A stretch of 64,000 nucleotides of DNA from Vallitalea pronyensis (GCF_018141445.1 NZ_CP058649.1:2499001-2563000); one strand, 5' to 3'; shown: positions 45,683 to 56,597, counted from the stretch's first letter. The notes: a model not told the origin generated them from the letters alone. Made by a program: numbers and translations.

Positions 45683-47815
45683 ATGAAAAGAACAATGCTT
45701 TCACTTGTAGGATTAACTACATGCACAATTATCTATTTTTTAACGATGCAAACATGTATGGCAACTGTACAAACACCGGAAATAACATATCCTTATGATG
45801 GTGACATGATTGAGTGGAGCGATATAAATATAGCGTGGACAAAGATTGTTGAAGCAGATTATTATCATGTTCTTATTGAAGATTTGACAAGTGGTAATTA
45901 TATAGAAAATAGCACTAAAATAGATGGTGAATCATACTTATTAACAGCAGATAAAATAACACCAGGACATATGATAAGGGTAGCTGTAAATGCATGTGAT
46001 AGTGATGGAAATGAATCAGGTATACAGGAAATAACGTTCAGTATTAACCAATTAATTACTCACTACAAATTATCAGGGTATGTTAGTGATAATGGGTATT
46101 TGTTAATGGCAGGTGTAAAGGTACTGCTAGATAATAATTTAGAGACGATTACAGATTCTAAAGGATATTATGAATTCAATGAGGTAGAAAAAGGTTTACA
46201 CGAGTTAACGTTTATGTATCCTGAATATACAACAGTTCAGGAGACTGTGGATATTGTTAATAACACAAAGAGAGATATAACTATCATGAGGGCTCCAAAA
46301 CCTGACCCAGTTATGAAGTTTTTTTCATTAGGTAAGACGACATTTGATGGAGATGTTACATCCTTCTTATCCGATCAAACAGATTTTAAGATAGGAGATA
46401 CTTTATCTATAGAAGGATCAATAGCTTCAAATGATGGATCAATTGAGAAATTAACAATTTACATTAATGGTCCAGATAACAAAAACCTTCAACAAGAATA
46501 TGAAACTCAACATACCTCTTATTTTACAAACTCATCATTTAAAATTGGTGAGACATGGATTAAAAACTCAGGAAAATACTGGATTCAAATATGGGCAAAA
46601 AATTACAACCGTGAAAGTATAATGGTTGGAGAGATTCAAATAAATGTTGAAGACAATCAATTATTGCCCCCAGAAATAATTTTATCTCAATCAGATTATA
46701 TTGAAAGCAAAAATGAAATTCAAATAAAGTGGGTTGCTTCTAGAAATGGAACACCTGATTTCTATGAAGTTTTTATTTACGATAAGAATAGAGAAAAAGT
46801 TTTTTATGAAAAAGTATTAAATGAAAACGAAATGATGATAAAATCAAGTAACGTGGATATCTCACATCTTATAGATGGAGAAAAGTATTATATCGAATTA
46901 TATGCTCATAAAGAAGCATGGGAAGCAGGAGTATCGACAACTAATTTTAAGAAAGGTAATATGAAAACGCCTTCATTGAATATAAAGGCAAATTTTGATA
47001 CAAATAAAATACTAGATAAAGTGACCCATAAGTCCATTACTTTGAATTGGAGTAATGATGAATTAATTCCAATAAACGTTTATGTATATGCAAATGGGGT
47101 AAAAGAATTATTTCAAAAAGGTATTATAAATTCTAATTATACAATCTCTACACAGGATCTTTTATATGATAGTAACTATGAAATTGTAGTAGAAATGGAT
47201 TTACCAAATGGTAAAACCTATAATGAATCAATTGTATTTAACACAGCTAGCAAACCGTCAGATTGGGCAATACCATACATCATAAATTCTCAAGACAATG
47301 GATTGCTTACAGATAATGTAAAAAATGATTATACAAGCAATATAACAAGGGAAGAATTTTGTGAAGTTGCAGTACAACTATACAAAGCAATTTCAAAAGA
47401 TAATAATCCAATACCTGCTCCTGTACAGACATTTAGCGATACAGATAATGAAATGGTTAGAATAGCGTATGGTCTGAAGATTGTTAATGGCAATGGTAAA
47501 GGTCAGTTTGAGCCAAATGCTTTTATTACAAGACAAGAGCTAGCAGCTATGATGTTTAGAACGATTGCTGTATCTAATCCAGATATAGATCTAAGTGGGA
47601 GTGATAATATTGTTAATGGTTTTTCAGATAAAAGTAATATTGCAAAAGAATGGGCCCTTAAACCAATACAATTCCTAACAAAATATGGCATAATGAATGG
47701 TATGGGAGATGGAAACTTTGCTCCAATATCAAATGCTACCAAGGAACAAGCAATAAAAATGGTGAATGTAGCTTATAAAACAAATTATGATTTATTAGAC
47801 AGTAAAAAGGAATAG
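45683..47815 (+). CDS. SLH-domain surface protein with fibronectin-like and carboxypeptidase-regulatory-like modules
   Basis: A 710-residue exported protein. A signal peptide (about 1-28, ending CMA-TV) is followed by a fibronectin/Ig-like domain (30-125). A carboxypeptidase-regulatory-like domain follows (about 128-205; YVSDNGYLLMAGVKVLLD, DSKGYYEFNEVEKG). Two or three further Ig-like domains extend to about residue 530. C-terminal SLH repeats (535-705; NITREEFCEVAVQLYK, FITRQELAAMMFRTI, NATKEQAIKMVNVAY) would anchor it to the cell surface. There is no catalytic domain, so an adhesion or structural role is likely. Codon use is more AT-rich than in the neighbouring genes. A start is given by AAGGAGACTAACTAAAATG. 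Confidence 0.8.
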   Translation: MKRTMLSLVGLTTCTIIYFLTMQTCMATVQTPEITYPYDGDMIEWSDINIAWTKIVEADYYHVLIEDLTSGNYIENSTKIDGESYLLTADKITPGHMIRVAVNACDSDGNESGIQEITFSINQLITHYKLSGYVSDNGYLLMAGVKVLLDNNLETITDSKGYYEFNEVEKGLHELTFMYPEYTTVQETVDIVNNTKRDITIMRAPKPDPVMKFFSLGKTTFDGDVTSFLSDQTDFKIGDTLSIEGSIASNDGSIEKLTIYINGPDNKNLQQEYETQHTSYFTNSSFKIGETWIKNSGKYWIQIWAKNYNRESIMVGEIQINVEDNQLLPPEIILSQSDYIESKNEIQIKWVASRNGTPDFYEVFIYDKNREKVFYEKVLNENEMMIKSSNVDISHLIDGEKYYIELYAHKEAWEAGVSTTNFKKGNMKTPSLNIKANFDTNKILDKVTHKSITLNWSNDELIPINVYVYANGVKELFQKGIINSNYTISTQDLLYDSNYEIVVEMDLPNGKTYNESIVFNTASKPSDWAIPYIINSQDNGLLTDNVKNDYTSNITREEFCEVAVQLYKAISKDNNPIPAPVQTFSDTDNEMVRIAYGLKIVNGNGKGQFEPNAFITRQELAAMMFRTIAVSNPDIDLSGSDNIVNGFSDKSNIAKEWALKPIQFLTKYGIMNGMGDGNFAPISNATKEQAIKMVNVAYKTNYDLLDSKKE

Positions 47816-47851
47816 TATTCAAGATATGCGTTTGGAGGGAGGTATAGAAGA

Positions 47852-48277
47852 ATGGTAACATTCAATAGAGAGTTAGAATTCCAATACGCAGATATGAATT
47901 GTAAAGATTATTTAGAGAGTATGGATAAGCATATTAACAAGGATAGGTTATATAAGAAGATTAAGGACAACGAAGTTATCGTTGTGAAGGATAAGGATAA
48001 TGTAATTGGTTGGCTTAGATTCAATTATTTTTGGGATAACATACCCATGATGAATATGCTGTTTCTAGAACAACCCTATAGAGGTAAGAAGATTGGTAAA
48101 GCTTTAGTTAAGTTTTGGGAAGAAGAAATGAGAAAGCAAAGCTATGAGCAAGTGATGACATCGACACAGGCAGATGAGCATGCTCAACATTTCTATAGGA
48201 AATTGGCATATAATGATAGTGGATGTTTAGTTCTTGAAACTCAAGCACTAGAGATTATCTTAATCAAACAATTATAA
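47852..48277 (+). CDS. GNAT family N-acetyltransferase
   Basis: A 141-residue GNAT enzyme. The acetyl-CoA-binding loop reads QPYRGKKIGKALVKF (the RGxGxG-like RGKKIG), and the C-terminal AQHFYRKLAY motif is typical. The N-terminal half has IGWLRFNYFWDNIPMMNMLFL. The substrate is unknown. It starts 36 bp after the SLH gene with GGAGGGAGG upstream, so it may be co-transcribed with it. Confidence 0.85.
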   Translation: MVTFNRELEFQYADMNCKDYLESMDKHINKDRLYKKIKDNEVIVVKDKDNVIGWLRFNYFWDNIPMMNMLFLEQPYRGKKIGKALVKFWEEEMRKQSYEQVMTSTQADEHAQHFYRKLAYNDSGCLVLETQALEIILIKQL

Positions 48278-48284
48278 ATGAAAT

Positions 48285-48324
48285 ATATAGATAAAACCCT
48301 TTTTACAAGGGGTTTTATCTATAT
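48285..48324 (+). terminator. Hairpin after the GNAT gene
   Basis: AGATAAAACCC (48289-48299) pairs perfectly with GGGTTTTATCT (48310-48320), extended by four A-T pairs. No long T-run follows, but the 3' arm is T-rich. Confidence 0.6.
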
Positions 48325-48335
48325 GAAAGACTCTA

Positions 48336-48364
48336 TTTACATATTGTACTGTTTATTATATAAT
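48336..48364 (+). promoter_or_regulatory. Promoter of the membrane-anchored hypothetical gene
   Basis: TTTACA (48336-48341), a 17-bp spacer and TATAAT (48359-48364), giving a leader of about 110 nt. Confidence 0.65.
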
Positions 48365-48483
48365 GTGTATTAATCATTCTTAATCTATTAGTCAAGGGGT
48401 CTAGTGGAGGTAATCTACACATAGAATGATTGTATTGTAACTAGTCTACAGTAAGACTATTTAAACGATGAGGGAGTGGACAT

Positions 48484-49269
48484 ATGAAAAAGTTAAGTGT
48501 AATATTGGGTCTAGTTGTTGTGCTCATATTATCTGTATGGTTTATGAATACATATAAAGGTTCAGATGATGTGAATGATACCAATCGCCAGACAAATGAT
48601 GAAACAGATAATCATAATGATGATGAAACAGATGAAAAGGCTTTGACGCAAACGGACATTGTGAAGCTCATTGAACAAAAAAAGTACCAATTTAGAAAAC
48701 TTAAAATACCTTATGATGCGTATCGTGAAGCACACATGAAATATTTCATGGATACAGATATGGATGATAAGTTTTTGTATACGGGTATTATGGGTATGTT
48801 AGATGAAACCGTTACAATGAAAGACTTTATTGGGAAGGATATGGAAGAAACCAAAGAATATTTGGAAAGCTTAGGTCTTTCATTAGAATCCTATGAAAAG
48901 GTATTAGAAGATGAAGATGACTTAATGCATCAGGTAAAAATAAGTGATGTTTATAAGGATTACAGCAAAGATGAATGGACTACCGTATTTGTTCAAAAGA
49001 AAGTTCAAAGTAAAACGCATATGGTTTATGGCACGGCCAAATATATATTTGAAAAAGTAGACGATACTTATAAAATAAAGATTCATAGTGAAACATGGAA
49101 TCCAACATTCATTAAAGAGTATTTGTATGAGATACCGAAAAAGAAATACGATTCCATGATGGAAAGACGACCTTTTAACGATAAAGAATACATTGAAGTG
49201 ATGGACATGAAGGAATTAGTTGGTAAGGTTAGTCAAGAAGAAAACTGGGATGCTCTTTTTGGAGAGTAA
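48484..49269 (+). CDS. Membrane-anchored extracytoplasmic protein of unknown function
   Basis: A 261-residue protein, not recognised. One N-terminal hydrophobic segment (about 4-22) has no lipobox Cys or clear cleavage site, so it is probably a membrane anchor. An Asp/Asn/Thr-rich linker (26-52) leads to an acidic, mostly helical and beta extracytoplasmic domain (KKYQFRKLKIPYDAY; FIGKDMEETKEYLESLGL; TAKYIFEKVDDTYKIKIH). The linker and layout are usual for exported substrate- or wall-interacting proteins. GAGGGAGTG precedes the ATG. The S66 peptidase follows 47 bp later, so a link to peptidoglycan is possible but unproven. Confidence 0.6.
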   Translation: MKKLSVILGLVVVLILSVWFMNTYKGSDDVNDTNRQTNDETDNHNDDETDEKALTQTDIVKLIEQKKYQFRKLKIPYDAYREAHMKYFMDTDMDDKFLYTGIMGMLDETVTMKDFIGKDMEETKEYLESLGLSLESYEKVLEDEDDLMHQVKISDVYKDYSKDEWTTVFVQKKVQSKTHMVYGTAKYIFEKVDDTYKIKIHSETWNPTFIKEYLYEIPKKKYDSMMERRPFNDKEYIEVMDMKELVGKVSQEENWDALFGE

Positions 49270-49316
49270 AAGCATAACTAATCATAAAAACCAATAGAAG
49301 AAAAGGAGGGCTTATA

Positions 49317-50360
49317 TTGATTAAAGCGAAACCACTAAAGAGAGGGTCAAAAATAGCTATCATATCGCCAAGTAATGGTTTGCCAGCCATACTGCCAGAT
49401 ATCTATGAATTGGGACTTCAGAATTTAGAAGAATTGTTTGGTTTTCAAGTGGTAGAATATCCTACAGCAAGGATGCCATCAGAAGAACTTTATCATTCAC
49501 CTAAGCAACGAGCGGAAGATATCAATAAAGCCTTTGGTGATGACACCATTGATGGCATCATCTGCTCCATAGGTGGTTACGAGTCTGTGAGAATACTTAA
49601 ATACTTGGATCTGGATGTCATATTAAAACATCCCAAGATGATCATGGGATTCTCAGATGCCACGACCTTTTTAACGTACCTTAATCAAGAGGGCTTAGTC
49701 ACTTTCTATGGGCCTGCAGTTATGGCTGGATTGGCTCAGTTAAAACATATTGATGATGCTTATAAACGGCATATTGAAGATATGCTTATCCATAGGCAAG
49801 TACCATATACCTATACACCTTACACAGCGTGGAGCCATGGTTATAAAGACTGGTCCGTTATGGAAACGTTGGGCCAGTGCACCACGTTCTATAAGAACGA
49901 ACACCCTATGGCATTTCTTCAACAAGGTAAGCCAGGAGATGTAAAAGGGTATCTATGGGGTGGCTGCATAGAAGTATTAGAATTCTTAAAAGGTACCAGC
50001 TATTGGCCTGAGACCAGCTTTTTTCAGGATAAAATCCTCTTCTTTGAAACATCAGAAGAAAAACCATCACCTACAAATGTAGGTTATATGTTACGTAATT
50101 ATGGTATTATGGGCGTGTTACATCAAATCAAGGGCATCCTATTTGGCAGGCCCAAGGATTATTCTGATGAAGAAAATAAAGCATTACATGGTATAATAAA
50201 AAATATATTGGAGATAGAATTTGGTGTAACGGATATACCTGTTATGGTAGACGTGGATATTGGGCATACAGATCCCAAATGGATTATACCCCTTGGATGC
50301 CAAATACGTATCAATGCCATAGAAAAAAGTATTACATTAGAGGAACATCCTTTTGGATGA
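49317..50360 (+). CDS. S66 family LD-carboxypeptidase / MccF-like peptidase
   Basis: A 347-residue serine peptidase of family S66. The nucleophile elbow IMGFSDATTFL (Ser about 116), GIICSIGGYESVRIL, a Glu in LFFETSEE and a His in DIGHTDPKW are the expected catalytic and substrate-binding segments. Members cleave the tetrapeptide LD-bond of recycled murein or detoxify microcin C-like peptides (MccF). The longer form with SEELYHSPKQRAEDI is nearer to MccF. The TTG start at 49317 follows AAAGGAGGG. There is no signal peptide, so it acts in the cytoplasm. Confidence 0.87.
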   Translation: MIKAKPLKRGSKIAIISPSNGLPAILPDIYELGLQNLEELFGFQVVEYPTARMPSEELYHSPKQRAEDINKAFGDDTIDGIICSIGGYESVRILKYLDLDVILKHPKMIMGFSDATTFLTYLNQEGLVTFYGPAVMAGLAQLKHIDDAYKRHIEDMLIHRQVPYTYTPYTAWSHGYKDWSVMETLGQCTTFYKNEHPMAFLQQGKPGDVKGYLWGGCIEVLEFLKGTSYWPETSFFQDKILFFETSEEKPSPTNVGYMLRNYGIMGVLHQIKGILFGRPKDYSDEENKALHGIIKNILEIEFGVTDIPVMVDVDIGHTDPKWIIPLGCQIRINAIEKSITLEEHPFG

Positions 50361-50668
50361 TTCTCTTTTTTTTGATAATACGCTCTATGATTTTCTGGGA
50401 TACCACGGAAATAACAAGAAATTAGGATAAAGTTTGATAAATTTCGATAAACATATAATCCTATTTTTCAGTTCTGTCGATAACTATATATGGATAGTAA
50501 AAATTAAAATGGCGTTATGTTTATAAATGTCCTTTTGGTTATAAATAAACCTTTGAAAAAAGGTTAGATTATGTTATGATGAATTGAAAGAAATATGTTA
50601 AATAAACATAAATTAAAAAGCATTATATCAAAAAAGCTTATAAAACCTCAAGAAAAAGGTGTATTTAG
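50361..50668 (+). other. Intergenic region before the DUF2225 gene
   Basis: 308 bp, AT-rich. It contains a candidate promoter: TTGAAA (50553-50558), a 16-bp spacer and TATGAT (50575-50580). The AACCTTT-GAAA-AAAGGTT hairpin overlaps its -35. No ORF or known RNA is recognised. Confidence 0.45.
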
Positions 50669-51544
50669 ATGAGTAATATATTTTCTGGACTTGATAAATT
50701 AGGTTTTGATGTAAAAAATATAGATATATACGAAAAAAAGAAAAAGGTAGAGAAGAAAAGAGGAAATTTTGTTATAAAAGAAACACCCAAATTAAAAGTC
50801 GCCGACATTCTGTATGACCGAAAAGTAATGTGTCCCGTATGTGGTGAGTACTTTGTCACACGGTCGGTGCGAGCCGGTAAATCCAAACTACTATCTGTGG
50901 ATACTGACCTAAGACCTAAGTATGATATTATTACACCCTATGCTTATGATGTTATTCTATGCAATGGCTGCGGATATACCGCTTTAAATCGTTTTTTTAA
51001 AAAAATCACACCTAGGCAGTCAGAATGGATAAAAACACATATATCGAATCATTATCGGGGTAAGATGTATCCTGATGAATATACCTTTGAGATGGCTATA
51101 GAACGGTACAAATTAGCATTATTGAATGCTGTCATTAAAAAATCAAAAACCAGTGAAAAAGCTTATATCTGTCTAAAGATATCATGGCTCTATCGGTCGT
51201 ACATAGAAGATTTAGTGAAAATGTCAAGTAGCGATAATTACAAACTTATAGAAACATGTCATAAAAATGAGTATGCGTTTATTGAGAAAGCTTATGAAGG
51301 TTTTATAGGGACTTATGAAAATGAATCCTTTCCAGCTTGTGGTATGGAAGAAATAACCATCATGTATCTCATAGGCGATTTAGCGCGAAGGCTTGGGTAT
51401 CTCACAGAAGCATCCAAATGGATTTCACGGGTTATTATCACGAATGATGCCAATAATCGCCTAAAAGAAAAGGCAAGACAAGTAAAAGAACTCATTAAGA
51501 AAGCACAAAAAGAAGCCCATAACGATAAGCAGAAAGAAGCTTAA
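50669..51544 (+). CDS. DUF2225 domain protein
   Basis: A 291-residue soluble protein. DUF2225 features are CPVCGEYF (zinc-ribbon half, about residues 52-59) and CNGCGYTAL (about 99-107), making a likely four-Cys metal site. A helical, tetratricopeptide-like C-terminal half follows (IERYKLALLNAVIK; CLKISWLYRSYIEDL; RLGYLTEASKWISRVI). Its biological role is unknown. It has a probable own promoter, and the terminator follows 30 bp after the stop. Confidence 0.85.
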   Translation: MSNIFSGLDKLGFDVKNIDIYEKKKKVEKKRGNFVIKETPKLKVADILYDRKVMCPVCGEYFVTRSVRAGKSKLLSVDTDLRPKYDIITPYAYDVILCNGCGYTALNRFFKKITPRQSEWIKTHISNHYRGKMYPDEYTFEMAIERYKLALLNAVIKKSKTSEKAYICLKISWLYRSYIEDLVKMSSSDNYKLIETCHKNEYAFIEKAYEGFIGTYENESFPACGMEEITIMYLIGDLARRLGYLTEASKWISRVIITNDANNRLKEKARQVKELIKKAQKEAHNDKQKEA

Positions 51545-51573
51545 AAAGGGCGCAAAATAACGTCAATATCGTA

Positions 51574-51607
51574 GGCAACTATAAAAGCTTAACCTCTTAT
51601 AGTTGCC
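51574..51607. terminator. Terminator between DUF2225 and DUF6062 genes
   Basis: GGCAACTATAA (51574-51584) pairs with TTATAGTTGCC (51597-51607) around a 12-nt loop. It is perfect and followed by AAAAAC; convergent genes share it. Confidence 0.7.
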
Positions 51608-51625
51608 AAAAACTTCTAGCCAACA

Positions 51626-51652
51626 AAATTGCTTTTTATAAGACAGCCCCTA
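51626..51652 (-). repeat. Half copy of the MITE-like element
   Basis: On the minus strand it reads GGGGCTGTCTTATAAAAAGC, matching the first arm of the element at 33376-33423 (GAGCTGTCTCATAAAAGC). No second arm is found. It follows the stop of the DUF6062 gene. Confidence 0.45.
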
Positions 51653-51655
51653 TTG

Positions 51656-52384
51656 TTAATCCTCATCCGTTATAAGACTATTCGATTTCACCATGGACCT
51701 TACAAGGGCATCTCGTGAGTTTTTCCAAGGTTCATCTGCAAAACGATAATCGGATTTTTTTATAAACCAATCAAGGTCATCTTGAACACGCTGAAGGTTG
51801 TCCAGTTGTATAGGCACTATCGTATCTAAGAAGCTTTTTAGTGCGTGATCATTCAGATGTTTTGGACCTTCTTGGTAAATATCTGCAAAATGTTCAAGGC
51901 AAAAGCCCTTACATGTTTTAACCAAATCCACAAATGTTTTATCTTTTTTCCAAAGATAGAAAAAGGTATCTACATAGCGGTTAAATGTATCTTGAACCTT
52001 ATCACAAATATAACACTTAGAGGATTGTTCCTTTAGATAAGTGGTTAATTTTTGCTCAGATGCTTCTTTTTTTAGGAAGCTTTTTTTCGGTTTTTTTACG
52101 GGGTCAGTAAGAAGTTTTTCAAGTGAATGCTTGGTAACGTCCATATGGCTATGTAGCATCAAAGCTAAACCTAATCGGTTCTTTTGACTGTATAATTTGG
52201 TGAGATGTTCTTTACAGAAACCCAATTCATTGGTCTTCTCACGAACATCCGTTTCCATGTAGGAAGGTCCTAGAACAAAGTTAATTGCTTGGGTTTCTAA
52301 TGTATGGTACATATAGCAGAATGGACATTCATTTGATTCTTTAAATGCATCCATAACAGGGATTGTGTAGATTGTTTCTTTCAT
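51656..52384 (-). CDS. DUF6062 family cysteine-rich protein
   Basis: A 242-residue soluble protein with three CxxC- or CxxH-like pairs: CPFC near residue 22, CKEH (GFCKEH), CYIC (KCYICDK) and CLEH (GFCLEH). It is therefore built as two similar halves, each with a CxxC and a CxxxH-type pair, probably binding zinc or iron. DUF6062 is a family name with no known function. The ATG at 52384 follows GAGGTAGGTG; an earlier start at 52405 lacks a site. Confidence 0.75.
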   Translation of the reverse strand: MKETIYTIPVMDAFKESNECPFCYMYHTLETQAINFVLGPSYMETDVREKTNELGFCKEHLTKLYSQKNRLGLALMLHSHMDVTKHSLEKLLTDPVKKPKKSFLKKEASEQKLTTYLKEQSSKCYICDKVQDTFNRYVDTFFYLWKKDKTFVDLVKTCKGFCLEHFADIYQEGPKHLNDHALKSFLDTIVPIQLDNLQRVQDDLDWFIKKSDYRFADEPWKNSRDALVRSMVKSNSLITDED

Positions 52385-52529
52385 GGTTTCACCTACCTCT
52401 ATCATGTGATTAATTAAGTTGTTGGTTCATGCCTTAGTTAGTACCCTATGGAATATATTGAGTATAGCATATGCAGACATTTAGTGATAGAGTTATTTTG
52501 ATGAACAAAGGCAGGAGGTCTGATTATTC

Positions 52530-53426
52530 ATGGAATATATAGTCGATAGGGGTAATATTGTTATACATAGTGCCTCAGATTTTGATATAGAACATATTTT
52601 AGAATGCGGTCAATGTTTTCGCTTTTATAAAATAGGAGAGAAGAATTATCGTGTGATTGCTCAGAGTCGCATCTTAGAAGTAACACAGATGCATAAGAAA
52701 GTCATCCTTCACCATACAACGGAAGAAGACTTCCTTCATATATGGCGGACTTACTTTGATTTAAAGCGAGACTATAGTGCCATTAAGCAGAAGCTAGGTA
52801 AGATGAATCAGCATCTTCAATGTGCAGTAACCGAAAAATCTGGTATACGATTGTTGCAGCAAGATACGTGGGAAACATTAATTTCTTTTATTATATCTCA
52901 GAATAAACACATAACCCATATTAAGCAGTTGATTGAAGACTTATCCAAAGCATATGGCACTTACATAGCCACTGTTGATGGCGTGAACTATTATACCTTT
53001 CCAACAGCTATGCAATTATCATCTGCTAAAGAAAAAGACTTAAGAGCCCTTAAAGTAGGCTTTCGTGCACCATATATCATTGATGCTCGTGAGAAGGTCT
53101 TAAAAGGAGAAGTTGATCTGAATGCCTTGGGTGATCGGCCTATAGATGATGCCAAAAGAGATTTGATGACAATTAAAGGGGTAGGACCGAAAGTGGCTGA
53201 TTGTGTGCTCTTATTTGGTGCCATGCGTTATGAAGTGTTTCCCGTTGATGTATGGGTGAAACGTGTTATGGAGCATTTCTATTTTAATGAAGAAACGAAA
53301 ATAAACCTGATTCATGATTATGCGATGAAAGCGTATGGTGACTTGGCTGGATTTGCTCAGCAGTATCTTTTTTACTATGCTCGAGATTTTCAGATTGGAA
53401 AAAGAAAAAATAGTATGGAAACGTGA
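52530..53426 (+). CDS. 8-oxoguanine DNA glycosylase/AP lyase (OGG family)
   Basis: A 298-residue HhH-GPD DNA repair enzyme that removes 8-oxoguanine. The N-terminal domain (FDIEHILECGQCFRF) is followed by the helix-hairpin-helix MTIKGVGPKVADCVLLFG, where the Lys of GPK is the expected Schiff-base residue, and VFPVDVWVKRVM, with the catalytic Asp. The length is typical for clostridial OGG1-like enzymes. The ATG follows GGCAGGAGGTCTG. Oxygen-damage repair in an anaerobe is not unusual. Confidence 0.92.
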   Translation: MEYIVDRGNIVIHSASDFDIEHILECGQCFRFYKIGEKNYRVIAQSRILEVTQMHKKVILHHTTEEDFLHIWRTYFDLKRDYSAIKQKLGKMNQHLQCAVTEKSGIRLLQQDTWETLISFIISQNKHITHIKQLIEDLSKAYGTYIATVDGVNYYTFPTAMQLSSAKEKDLRALKVGFRAPYIIDAREKVLKGEVDLNALGDRPIDDAKRDLMTIKGVGPKVADCVLLFGAMRYEVFPVDVWVKRVMEHFYFNEETKINLIHDYAMKAYGDLAGFAQQYLFYYARDFQIGKRKNSMET

Positions 53427-53614
53427 ATAATTTAAAACATTGGTGGTGAGAATATAGAAAGGCTTGACACGAAGTGCTGCTTAAGGTTTCGCCATGTAAT
53501 GGATAGAACATAAATCAAGGTAAAAAAAATGAAAAAAAGAGTAAATTGGAGAAAATGGAAGTAAAAATGAGTATTCATGAGCAAATGAAAGTTAATCCAT
53601 GATAATGGTGGAAA

Positions 53615-53642
53615 TTGACATTTGCATTTAGCGGCCTATTTT
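53615..53642 (+). promoter_or_regulatory. Promoter of groESL
   Basis: TTGACA (53615-53620), a 16-bp spacer and TATTTT (53637-53642). The CIRCE operator lies 20 bp downstream. The rest of the 53427-53614 interval holds no recognisable gene. Confidence 0.65.
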
Positions 53643-53661
53643 AATAAGATATACCTTGAGA

Positions 53662-53688
53662 TTAGCACTCGATTCGAGAGAGTGCTAA
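53662..53688. promoter_or_regulatory. CIRCE operator (HrcA binding site)
   Basis: TTAGCACTC-N9-GAGTGCTAA, a perfect match to the CIRCE consensus, in the groES leader. It implies heat-shock control by HrcA, whose gene is not in this window. Confidence 0.97.
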
Positions 53689-53738
53689 CAATCAAAAAAT
53701 GAATGAAAAAAATAAGTTTATTATAAGGAGGTAAACAC

Positions 53739-54023
53739 ATGAAATTAGTACCTTTAGGAGACAGAGTAGTTTTAAAACAATTAGAAGCTGAGCAAGTGAC
53801 AAAATCAGGTATCGTATTACCTAGCGGCGCAAAAGAGAAACCACAAGAAGCAGAAGTTATAGCAGTTGGACCAGGCGGCATAGTGGATGGTAAAGAAGTA
53901 GCCATGGAAGTAAAAGTTGGCGATAAAGTGATCTATTCAAAATATGCAGGAACAGAAGTAAAGCTTGAAAATAACGATTACATCATTGTTAAGCAAAACG
54001 ACATCTTAGCAGTTGTAGAATAA
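53739..54023 (+). CDS. groS: Co-chaperonin GroES
   Basis: A 94-residue heptameric lid of the GroEL chaperonin. [14 protein letters not shown] and the mobile loop region [16 protein letters not shown], the roof [17 protein letters not shown], and DILAVVE at the C-terminus are typical. AAGGAGG precedes the ATG. It is in an operon with groL, 34 bp upstream, under CIRCE control. Confidence 0.98.
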   Translation: MKLVPLGDRVVLKQLEAEQVTKSGIVLPSGAKEKPQEAEVIAVGPGGIVDGKEVAMEVKVGDKVIYSKYAGTEVKLENNDYIIVKQNDILAVVE

Positions 54024-54045
54024 ATTGGAGATAAATTAAATATAA

Positions 54046-55686
<1,641 letters not shown>

Positions 55687-55700
55687 TCATAAATTGATTG

Positions 55701-55731
55701 AAAAGAGGGTATGCAATGCCCTCTTTTTTTG
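55701..55731 (+). terminator. Terminator of groESL
   Basis: AAAAGAGGGTAT pairs with ATGCCCTCTTTT around a 3-nt loop, followed by T. Strong. Confidence 0.9.
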
Positions 55732-55900
55732 AACCCATCTTTTTTATTAATAAAAGTATAAGAACTTTCACTCTAATTAACATCCGTCCATTTGGGAAAA
55801 GGGACGGAAAATCCTTTTTTGGGTTGTAATTTTCAACAAAGATTGTGATGAAAGCGAGGGGAAATTTCTATATGTCTGATAGGTTGGATTTTAGGTTTGG
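55732..55900 (+). other. Intergenic hairpin region after groESL
   Basis: It contains an isolated CCGTCC...GGACGG hairpin (about 55786-55812) and no gene. It does not match a riboswitch I know. Confidence 0.35.
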
Positions 55901-55902
55901 TG

Positions 55903-55931
55903 TTGTATCCTAGAGAAGGTTGTTATATAAT
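55903..55931 (+). promoter_or_regulatory. Promoter of the DUF6106-like gene
   Basis: TTGTAT (55903-55908), a 17-bp spacer and TATAAT (55926-55931). Confidence 0.6.
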
Positions 55932-56019
55932 GTATATAATTAGTGAATATGTAGGTATATTCCTATAAGGTAATGGTGACAAACGTGCTTTTACCATACA
56001 GAGAACTAGGAGGAATAAT

Positions 56020-56529
56020 ATGGGTGATATTTTTAATGAGCAGTTGGTAGAAAAAAAGAACACACTTAAAGATAATATGATAAAAGCAGGTATTATTGTT
56101 GGTGCCTTATTGGTTATTTTAGTGAGTTCCATGATTAAATTTTTAGTAGGCTTTATCATGCCAATTACACTTGTTGTCATTTTTGGAGCTGTTTTTTTAA
56201 TGAGACGGTTGAATATTGAGTTTGAGTATGTTTTTACAAGTGGTGATTTAGATATTGATAAGATATTTAATAAAAATAAGCGTAAGCGTTTTATAACTGT
56301 TGATGTGAGGAAATTTGAGATCATGGCGCCAATAGACAGTAAGGAACATGCAAGAGCACTATCCAACTATCAAAAGGTTGTTGACTGTAGCAGCGGCATT
56401 AAGAAAGATAATACCTACGCAGCTATGGTTGTTAGAAATGGTAAAAGAGAAAAGCTTATATTGGAACCCAATGAAAAGATGTTAAGTGCTATTAAAAAAT
56501 ATATTCCGAGAAAAGTCATGGCATCTTAA
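56020..56529 (+). CDS. DUF6106-like membrane protein
   Basis: A 169-residue protein with two hydrophobic segments (about 20-38 and 43-60) close together near the N-terminus. A cytoplasmic domain follows, with LNIEFEYVFTSGDLDIDKIFNKNKRK, FEIMAPID and MVVRNGKREKLILEPNEKML. The layout matches a family annotated DUF6106 in clostridia; I name it with moderate certainty. The function is unknown. TAGGAGGAATAAT precedes the ATG. Confidence 0.65.
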   Translation: MGDIFNEQLVEKKNTLKDNMIKAGIIVGALLVILVSSMIKFLVGFIMPITLVVIFGAVFLMRRLNIEFEYVFTSGDLDIDKIFNKNKRKRFITVDVRKFEIMAPIDSKEHARALSNYQKVVDCSSGIKKDNTYAAMVVRNGKREKLILEPNEKMLSAIKKYIPRKVMAS

Positions 56530-56568
56530 TCTAAGGAGAACAAGCTATATTAAAAATTCATTTTTCTG

Positions 56569-56597
56569 TTGACAAACAGAAGGAATTTTGTTAAACT
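56569..56597 (+). promoter_or_regulatory. Promoter of guaB
   Basis: TTGACA (56569-56574), a 17-bp spacer and TAAACT (56592-56597), giving a leader of about 155 nt. Confidence 0.6.

Noticed and set aside
53463..53500. TTGACA at 53463 as an upstream groESL promoter
   Set aside because: No acceptable -10 follows at 16-18 bp (TTTCGC), whereas the pair at 53615-53642 fits and lies next to CIRCE.
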